From the NCBI RefSeq assembly GCF_001613045.1, contig NZ_BDBP01000079.1, positions 1 through 48,370 of the forward strand: DNA of 48,370 nt, read 5' to 3'. This document shows positions 43,644-48,370 of the stretch, piece by piece (the stretch's first letter is position 1; each line of letters starts with the position of its first letter). A program made the position numbers and the translations under genes. The DNA is from Nocardia lijiangensis NBRC 108240. Lineage in GTDB: Bacteria > Actinomycetota > Actinomycetes > Mycobacteriales > Mycobacteriaceae. The notes beneath the pieces were generated by a model. That model worked only from the letters and a program-made list of their open reading frames with translations. It made no database searches and was not told where the DNA came from.

Positions 43644-45310
43644 GGGGTCCTCCTGGAGTTCGCGAGTGTGTCGAGGAACGGGATGAACGGGGGGATCTCG
43701 TCGGGGTCGCAGTCGATCGCGAGGAACGACGGCCCGGCTGTCTCGAAGCAGCGGCCGAGCGCCTCGGCGAGTTCGGCCGGGGTGCGCACGGTGTAGGCGG
43801 GCAGGTCGGGGAACATGGCGGCGATGCCTTCGCCGAGGAACGCGGGCCGGAATCGGTTGAAGCTGTAGCGGTCTCGGTAGTAGAGCTGTTCGCGGGTGAC
43901 GCACATGGCGTGCGCGTTGTTGTTCAGTACGACGAAGGTGATCGGCAGCCGGTGTTCGACGGCGGTGTGCACTTCCATGCCGTGCATGTAGAACGCGCCG
44001 TCGCCCGCGATCACCACGGTGCGACCCGGCCTGCGGCGGGCGAACGCGGCGCCGATGCCCGCGCCGAAGGCGTAACCCATCCCGCCCATGCCGAGGGCGA
44101 CGACGAAGCGCCCGCCGCGCGGCACCCTGAGGTGATGCACCGCCGCGGCGCCGGTATTGCCCGCGTCGGCGAAGACGTCGGTACCGTCGGGCAGTGCCGC
44201 GCCGATGGTCTCGACGAGTTCCCGATAGCGCAGCCCGGGGCCGCTCGCGGCGGGCACCTGGAGCGGCGTCAGCGCGCCGGCCTCCGGTTCGGTGTGCGAT
44301 GTGCTTGCCGGGTCGGTGAATTCGTCGGTCAGCTCGCCGAGGGTGATCGAGAGATCGGTGCTCGTCGCGTGGATCGAGGGCACGAACGGCGGCGCGACGC
44401 CGATGCTGGCCACGGTGAGATCGGTGAGCAGATCGTCGAGTCCGGTGCGTCCGGTGATCGGCAGTTGGGTGCCGATCACCAGGCAGAGCGCCGCCGATCG
44501 GAGGTCGGCGGCGAGTTCCGGATGACCCATACTGCCCGCGACGCCGCAGAATCCGGGATCGAAGTTGTCGTAGGCGTCCTTGGCGTCCGGGGTGACGCCG
44601 ACGGCGGCATCCAGAGCCGTTGCGAGACCTGCCAATTCGGCCCGCGCGTCGTCGCGTGCGATTTGATCACCCGCGATGATCACGATCTTTCCTGTGCTGC
44701 GCGCCGCGGCCAGCGCGGCGCGCACCGCGGCGAGTCCGCTCGCATCGCGAGAGTGTGAGCGCGGCGGCAACCGGAACGGCGGGACCGCGTCGAGTCCGGA
44801 CTGCTGCACATCCTTGGGTAGCAGCAGGACCGCGGGCCCACCGTTTCGTGCGGCGGTGGCTGCCCTGACCACACTGTCCGGCAGTTGGGCCGCCGTCTCC
44901 ACGCGGGCGCAGTACCGGCTGATGGAGCCGAACAGGCGGACCGCGTCGATCGAGCCCGCGCGCCCGCTGGAGTCCTGGAAAGCCCCTCGGCCCTCCAGCG
45001 CCGTCGGCGGCTGACCGACGAGCGCCAGCACCGGCACCCGAGACGCATACGATTCGGCAAGTCCGGCAACGAGATTCATCGCCCCGCCGCCGGAGGTCGC
45101 CGCGACGACACCGAGTCCGCCGGTGACCCGCGCGTAGCCGTCGGCCATGGTGGCCGCGGAGAATTCGTGTTTGGCCACCACACCGGTGATCTCGGAGTCG
45201 AACAGTGCGTCGTAGAGGTCTTCGATATTGGCGCCGTCGACGCCGAAGATATGTCGCACACCGAGTGTCGAAACCGCCCGAACCAGATAATCCACGACCC
45301 TGCTCGGCAT
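43640..45310 (-). CDS. ThDP-dependent enzyme (acetolactate-synthase/acyloin-synthase type)
   Basis: A 556-residue thiamine-diphosphate enzyme. The Pyr domain has the catalytic Glu49 (VVAKHEFSAATMADGYAR) and TSGGGAMNLVAGLAES; the central domain is AKDAYDN- and GVAGSMGHPE-containing; the PP domain has GGMGYAFGAGIGAA and the ThDP/Mg motif GDGAFYMHGMEVHTAVEHRLPITFVVLNNN. ATG 45310 follows AAGGGAG; the frame extends to 45493 without support. First gene of the operon with SRPBCC, KAS III-like and aminotransferase. It probably decarboxylates a 2-keto acid and transfers the two-carbon or longer acyl anion to an aldehyde or thioester. It is not with ilvN/ilvC, so not housekeeping branched-chain synthesis. 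Confidence 0.9.
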   Translation of the reverse strand: MPSRVVDYLVRAVSTLGVRHIFGVDGANIEDLYDALFDSEITGVVAKHEFSAATMADGYARVTGGLGVVAATSGGGAMNLVAGLAESYASRVPVLALVGQPPTALEGRGAFQDSSGRAGSIDAVRLFGSISRYCARVETAAQLPDSVVRAATAARNGGPAVLLLPKDVQQSGLDAVPPFRLPPRSHSRDASGLAAVRAALAAARSTGKIVIIAGDQIARDDARAELAGLATALDAAVGVTPDAKDAYDNFDPGFCGVAGSMGHPELAADLRSAALCLVIGTQLPITGRTGLDDLLTDLTVASIGVAPPFVPSIHATSTDLSITLGELTDEFTDPASTSHTEPEAGALTPLQVPAASGPGLRYRELVETIGAALPDGTDVFADAGNTGAAAVHHLRVPRGGRFVVALGMGGMGYAFGAGIGAAFARRRPGRTVVIAGDGAFYMHGMEVHTAVEHRLPITFVVLNNNAHAMCVTREQLYYRDRYSFNRFRPAFLGEGIAAMFPDLPAYTVRTPAELAEALGRCFETAGPSFLAIDCDPDEIPPFIPFLDTLANSRRTP

Positions 45311-45441
45311 GGACGCTCCCTTCCGCGAAGGTCGGCCGATCGCGTGTGCGCCGGCCGACCGCATTACCTCGTTCACGAGGAATACGACGCAGCCCGGTAG
45401 GCGGTTCAACGGCATGCAAAGAACCCGTCCCGGCGAGAGGG

Positions 45442-45470
45442 TTGCGTGTACGTATACATCTACGTATAGT
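45442..45470 (+). promoter_or_regulatory. Leaderless promoter of the EXLDI gene with direct-repeat operator
   Basis: TTGCGT (45442-45447) and TATAGT (45465-45470) are 17 nt apart and the -10 ends 6 nt before the ATG at 45477. The spacer and -10 carry two direct repeats TACGTATA at 45449-45456 and 45461-45468 (12-nt period). Repeats of this kind suit a ribbon-helix-helix dimer pair; the encoded protein itself starts with an RHH-like segment. Confidence 0.75.
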
Positions 45471-45476
45471 GGGTTC

Positions 45477-45983
45477 ATGCCCAACAAGACCATCTACGTA
45501 GCCGACGACGATCTACAGCTCTTCCAGCGTGCACAGGAGCTGGTCGGTGGCAATCTGTCCGGCGCGGTGACCACGGCGCTGCGCCGCTTCATCGAGTTGG
45601 AGGAGGGGCGCCAGGAAGGGTACGAGGAACTGGTCCTCCGGGTCGGCCACAACGGTGCCCGGCAGGTGCGGTTCTCCGGGAGCCTGCTCGGTGAATGGCG
45701 CGACGTCGGCGACAAGCGCATGGAGCACCTGCGGGTGTATCGGACCCGCAAGGGCAAGTACGCGCTGCACGCGCAGTACTCGAACTGGTCCGAGTTCCCC
45801 ACCGACACCAATCCTTTCAAGGACTGGCGGCGCTTCCTCGGTGTCGGTGCGCAGGACTGGGGTGATTTCGTCCTGGAGATCGCCGACTCGCTCGCCGAAC
45901 TGAAGGACAAGATGCCCGCCAAGTTCTACGAGCGCGTCGCCGACATCGCCAACCATCCGCAGATCGAGGATCTCGACATCTAA
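45477..45983 (+). CDS. EXLDI-family protein (RHH-like N-terminus)
   Basis: A 168-residue protein ending in IEDLDI, the motif from which the EXLDI family (TIGR04342) is named. The N-terminus NKTIYVADDDLQLFQRAQELVGGNLSGAVTTALRRFIELEEG looks like a ribbon-helix-helix DNA-binding segment. The middle includes VRFSGSLLGEWRD, EHLRVYRTRKGKYALHAQYSNWSEF and VGAQDWGDFVLEIADSLAELKDKMP. These proteins often lie next to daunorubicin-resistance-type ABC genes, as here. I infer an autoregulator of the exporter that follows; ligand unknown. The start is fixed by the leaderless promoter. Confidence 0.88.
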   Translation: MPNKTIYVADDDLQLFQRAQELVGGNLSGAVTTALRRFIELEEGRQEGYEELVLRVGHNGARQVRFSGSLLGEWRDVGDKRMEHLRVYRTRKGKYALHAQYSNWSEFPTDTNPFKDWRRFLGVGAQDWGDFVLEIADSLAELKDKMPAKFYERVADIANHPQIEDLDI

Positions 45984-46072
45984 GAGCCGCCGGGCCGGAG
46001 CGAAGCCGGAGGTAAGTACAGCTCGCGCGTAAAGCGCACCGAGACAACCGAACAGCACGTTCGAAAGCAACA

Positions 46073-46099
46073 CCGCACCGCCATTGGGCGGCGGTGCGG
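46073..46099 (+). terminator. Hairpin between the EXLDI gene and drrA-like gene
   Basis: CCGCACCGCC/GGCGGTGCGG, 10 bp with a 7-nt loop. It lies 90 nt after the EXLDI stop and 54 nt before the ABC start, so the exporter probably has its own promoter in the AT-rich stretch 46105-46140, which also holds an ATTCA-gtaa-TGAAT dyad (46121-46134). Confidence 0.6.
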
Positions 46100-46152
46100 G
46101 TGAAGTATGCATTTATTCGCATTCAGTAATGAATTTTCACGAAAGGACCACC

Positions 46153-47130
46153 ATGATCAACGGTCACCGCGCGCCGGCGATCTCGGCGCTCGGCCTGCGC
46201 AAGGTGTTCGGCGAGCACGTGGTGCTCGACGGCATCGACCTCACCGTGCCGGAAGGAACCATCTTCTCGCTGCTCGGGCCGAACGGCGCGGGCAAGACCA
46301 CGACCGTGCAGATCCTCACCACCCTCATCGGCGCCGACGCGGGCGAAATCCGCGTCGGCGGACACGATCTCGCCGCCGATCCCAACGCGGTGCGGTCGGC
46401 GATCGGGGTGACCGGGCAGTTCTCGGCGGTCGATGAGCTCCTCACCGGCCGGGAGAACCTGATGCTCATGGCCGACCTGCATCACCTGCCGCGCAAGGAA
46501 GGCAAACGCCTGGCCGAGGATCTGCTCGCCCGCTTCGACCTGGTCGAGGCCGCCGACAAGACGGCCTCGACCTACTCCGGCGGCATGACGCGCCGTCTCG
46601 ATCTGGCGATGACGCTGGTCGGCGACCCGCGCATCATCTTCCTCGACGAGCCGACCACGGGTCTCGACCCGCGCAGCAGGCGCTCCATGTGGGAGATCAT
46701 CAGGGCACTCGTCAACGACTACAGCGTGACCGTCTTCCTCACCACCCAGTACCTGGAGGAGGCCGACCAGCTCGCCGACCGGATCGCCGTGCTGGACGGC
46801 GGGCGCATCGTCGCGGAGGGCACCGCCGCCGAGCTGAAGAAGCTGGTGCCGGGCGGGCACATCCGCCTCGAATTCGCCACGCCCACCGCACTGTCCGCCG
46901 CGGCGCTGGTCCTCGGTGAGACCGCCCGCGTGCTCGACGACGTCGCCGACGACGAGCTGACTCTCGCCGTGCCCAGCGACGGCGGCGTGAAATCGCTGCG
47001 CTCCGTGCTCGATCGGCTCGACGACGCGCGCATCGAGGTCGAAGGCCTCTCCGTGCACACCCCCAACCTGGACGACGTGTTCCTCACCCTCACCGGACAC
47101 CCCACCGCCGAGAAGGAGACCGTGCGATGA
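46153..47130 (+). CDS. DrrA-type ABC exporter ATP-binding protein
   Basis: A 325-residue ATPase of the daunorubicin-resistance subfamily: Walker A GPNGAGKT (42-49), Q-loop VTGQFSAVDELLTGREN, signature YSGGMTRRLDLA, Walker B IIFLDEPTTGLDP, and the C-terminal DrrA extension (VEGLSVHTPNLDDVFLTLTGH). GAAAGGA precedes the ATG. It overlaps the permease gene by 4 nt (ATGA). It energises export of a drug-like molecule; whether that is the product of the adjacent divergent operon is an inference. Confidence 0.93.
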   Translation: MINGHRAPAISALGLRKVFGEHVVLDGIDLTVPEGTIFSLLGPNGAGKTTTVQILTTLIGADAGEIRVGGHDLAADPNAVRSAIGVTGQFSAVDELLTGRENLMLMADLHHLPRKEGKRLAEDLLARFDLVEAADKTASTYSGGMTRRLDLAMTLVGDPRIIFLDEPTTGLDPRSRRSMWEIIRALVNDYSVTVFLTTQYLEEADQLADRIAVLDGGRIVAEGTAAELKKLVPGGHIRLEFATPTALSAAALVLGETARVLDDVADDELTLAVPSDGGVKSLRSVLDRLDDARIEVEGLSVHTPNLDDVFLTLTGHPTAEKETVR

Positions 47131-47897
47131 GCACCCCCTCGTATGCGCTTGCCGATTCGGTGACCATGCTGCGCCGAAACCTGCTGCACGCCAAGCGTTA
47201 TCCCGCCATGACCTTCAGTGTGGTGGTCATGCCGGTGATCCTCATGCTGGTGTTCACCTTCGTGTTCGGCGGCGCGCTGGAGATGTCCTCCGGCGGCAAC
47301 TACATCGATTACCTGGCCCCGGGCATGATGATGGTGCTCCCGGCCTATCTGACGGTCTCGGTGGCGGTCTCCATCACCACCGACACCACCAAGGGCATCG
47401 TGAATCGCTTTCGCACCATGGCGATCTCGCAGCCCTCGGTGCTGGCCGGGCATGTCGTCGGCGCGCTGATCCAGGCGCTGCTCGGCATCGCGATCATGGT
47501 CGCGGTGGCGCTGCTGATCGGGTTCCGCCCGAACGCCAACCCGGTGGAATGGCTCGCCGTGTTCGGTCTCATCGGGCTCGTGATGTTCTCGCTGTCCTGG
47601 GTGGGGGTGGCGATCGGTCTGATCGCGCCCACTCCGGAGAGTGCGAGCAACATGCCGTTCCCCCTGGTGATGCTCCCGTTCCTGGGCAGCGGTCTGGTCG
47701 CCACCGATACCATGCCGGTCGTGATGCGCCAGTTCGCCGAGTACCAGCCGTTCACCCCGATCACCGAGACCCTGCGCGGTCTGCTGATGGGCACCGAGAT
47801 CGGCAGCAACGGCATCATCTCCATCGCCTGGTGCGCGGGTATCGGCCTGGTCGGCTACGTGTGGTCGATGTCGCGGTTCCGCAAGCAGGTCGGCTGA
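47127..47897 (+). CDS. DrrB-type ABC-2 permease
   Basis: A 256-residue permease of the ABC-2 type with six helices, starting MTFSVVVMPVILMLVFTFVFGGAL and including LAPGMMMVLPAYLTVSVAVSIT, LIQALLGIAIMVAVALLIGF, LAVFGLIGLVMFSLSWVGVAIGLIA and the terminal ISIAWCAGIGLVGYVW. The ABC-2 hallmark VNRFRTMAISQPSVLAGHVV and QPFTPITETLRGLLMG are present. With the ATPase it forms an efflux pump. Confidence 0.92.
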   Translation: MSTPSYALADSVTMLRRNLLHAKRYPAMTFSVVVMPVILMLVFTFVFGGALEMSSGGNYIDYLAPGMMMVLPAYLTVSVAVSITTDTTKGIVNRFRTMAISQPSVLAGHVVGALIQALLGIAIMVAVALLIGFRPNANPVEWLAVFGLIGLVMFSLSWVGVAIGLIAPTPESASNMPFPLVMLPFLGSGLVATDTMPVVMRQFAEYQPFTPITETLRGLLMGTEIGSNGIISIAWCAGIGLVGYVWSMSRFRKQVG

Positions 47898-47913
47898 TCA
47901 CGCTGCGCCGCAG

Positions 47914-47953
47914 ACGAATTCCCCCGCCGAACGGTATCGGCGGGGGAATTCGT
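47914..47953. terminator. Bidirectional terminator after drrB-like gene
   Basis: Perfect 16-bp arms ACGAATTCCCCCGCCG and complement (47914-47929, 47938-47953) with an A-T closing pair and 6-nt loop; it lies 17 nt after the permease stop and 22 nt before the convergent gene's stop. Confidence 0.9.
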
Positions 47954-47975
47954 TCGTGTCTATCCGATGTTCCGC

Positions 47976-48370
47976 CTACACCGTTCCGGTCAGGACGACC
48001 TTGTTGGTGGCGGACGACTTGATCTCCACCTTCTGGACCTGGTCCGGCGGCATGTCGATGGTGCGGTCGACCGTCAGCACGGTGCCGGGTCCGGCGGGCC
48101 ACTCGTCCAGCTCGTGCTGACTGCCGTCGGTCCCGGTCACCATCAGCGTGTACTTATAGGTGTACTGCAGGTCGCTCGGCCCGTAGGTGCAGTTCATCAC
48201 GATGCGGGCGCGATCGCCATCGGCCATCAGCTTGAAGTCGGCCGAGATCGGCGTCGGCTCGAGCGGGCTCATCGACCGCTCCGCGATGACCTGCTCGACC
48301 GCCGGCGGCTCTGTGCCGGGCGTCGTGTCGATCACCGGGACGGCGATGGCCACGGCCGCGGCCGCAGCGG
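47976..48370 (-). CDS. Exported or membrane-anchored protein of unknown function (start beyond right edge)
   Basis: The minus frame is open to the edge and begins inside a hydrophobic Ala/Val run (AAAAVAIAVPVIDTTPG), most likely the end of a signal peptide or a membrane helix. About 130 residues are visible. The soluble part is beta-rich: PISADFKLMADGDRARIVMNCTYGP, YTYKYTLMVTGTDGSQHELDEWPAGPG, TVDRTIDMPPDQVQKVEIKSSATNKVVLTGTV. I do not recognise a family; one Cys is present. GTG at 48353 could be read as a start but would cut the hydrophobic segment, so the gene very likely continues outside. Confidence 0.72.
   Translation of the reverse strand, partial: AAAAAVAIAVPVIDTTPGTEPPAVEQVIAERSMSPLEPTPISADFKLMADGDRARIVMNCTYGPSDLQYTYKYTLMVTGTDGSQHELDEWPAGPGTVLTVDRTIDMPPDQVQKVEIKSSATNKVVLTGTV

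Overview
The window is very GC-rich, dense actinobacterial chromosome and most likely comes from a Nocardia or a close mycolic-acid-containing relative. The evidence is gene content and order. At the left edge a PonA1-type N-terminus, a DUF5318 gene, a PadR regulator and inositol-1-phosphate synthase stand in the same neighbourhood as in mycobacteria (the Rv0046c to Rv0050 region). Further right there are homologues of LpqY-SugA-SugB-SugC, an LpqH-like lipoprotein and a GH63 glucosylglycerate hydrolase. Several genes have TANNNT -10 boxes 6-8 nt before the start codon, which fits the frequent leaderless transcription of this group. Species assignment is inference.

Layout. 1-5.2 kb: partial ponA1, DUF5318, padR-ino1, a TetR/DUF3237 divergent pair with a clear operator inside the promoter spacer, and two tandem GyrI-like genes. 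5.2-11.5 kb: a second PonA1-like bifunctional penicillin-binding protein, a 0.65-kb gene-free repeat region, then lpqY-sugA-sugB for trehalose uptake. 11.7-20.7 kb: DUF2786 and a TIGR04338-like metalloprotein, a small helical protein, menC, a small membrane protein, a thiolase divergent from an HxlR regulator, a sugC-type ATPase apart from its transporter, an F420-type oxidoreductase and a cytochrome P450. 21.1-24.1 kb: a polar amino-acid ABC system with fused binding protein and permease, and a histidine-rich duplicated small protein.

24.1-29.6 kb holds what I consider the most interesting locus: a compact minus-strand operon of two unrecognised proteins, a TPR protein and a CHAT-domain (caspase-fold) protease with an intact His/Cys dyad. 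It starts at an apparently leaderless promoter and is followed by a headless XRE-type HTH remnant. It looks like a TPR-regulated protease module, possibly a defence or stress system; no function is proven by sequence. 29.7-40.3 kb: LpqH-like lipoprotein, membrane protein, Tat-exported PhoX-family protein, GH25 lysozyme, glucosylglycerate hydrolase, SDR, leuS, an SdpI-family protein and a Gly/Cys-rich membrane peptide. Twin hairpin repeats separate the SDR gene from leuS.

40.4-47.9 kb: a second interesting locus. A translationally coupled operon (ThDP enzyme, SRPBCC protein, KAS III-like enzyme lacking the usual His, HisC-like aminotransferase), with a cupin downstream, looks like a small uncharacterised biosynthetic cluster. 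Next to it, divergently, are an EXLDI regulator-like gene under a leaderless promoter with direct repeats and a DrrAB-type exporter. The right edge holds the 3' part of a gene for an unknown exported or anchored protein.
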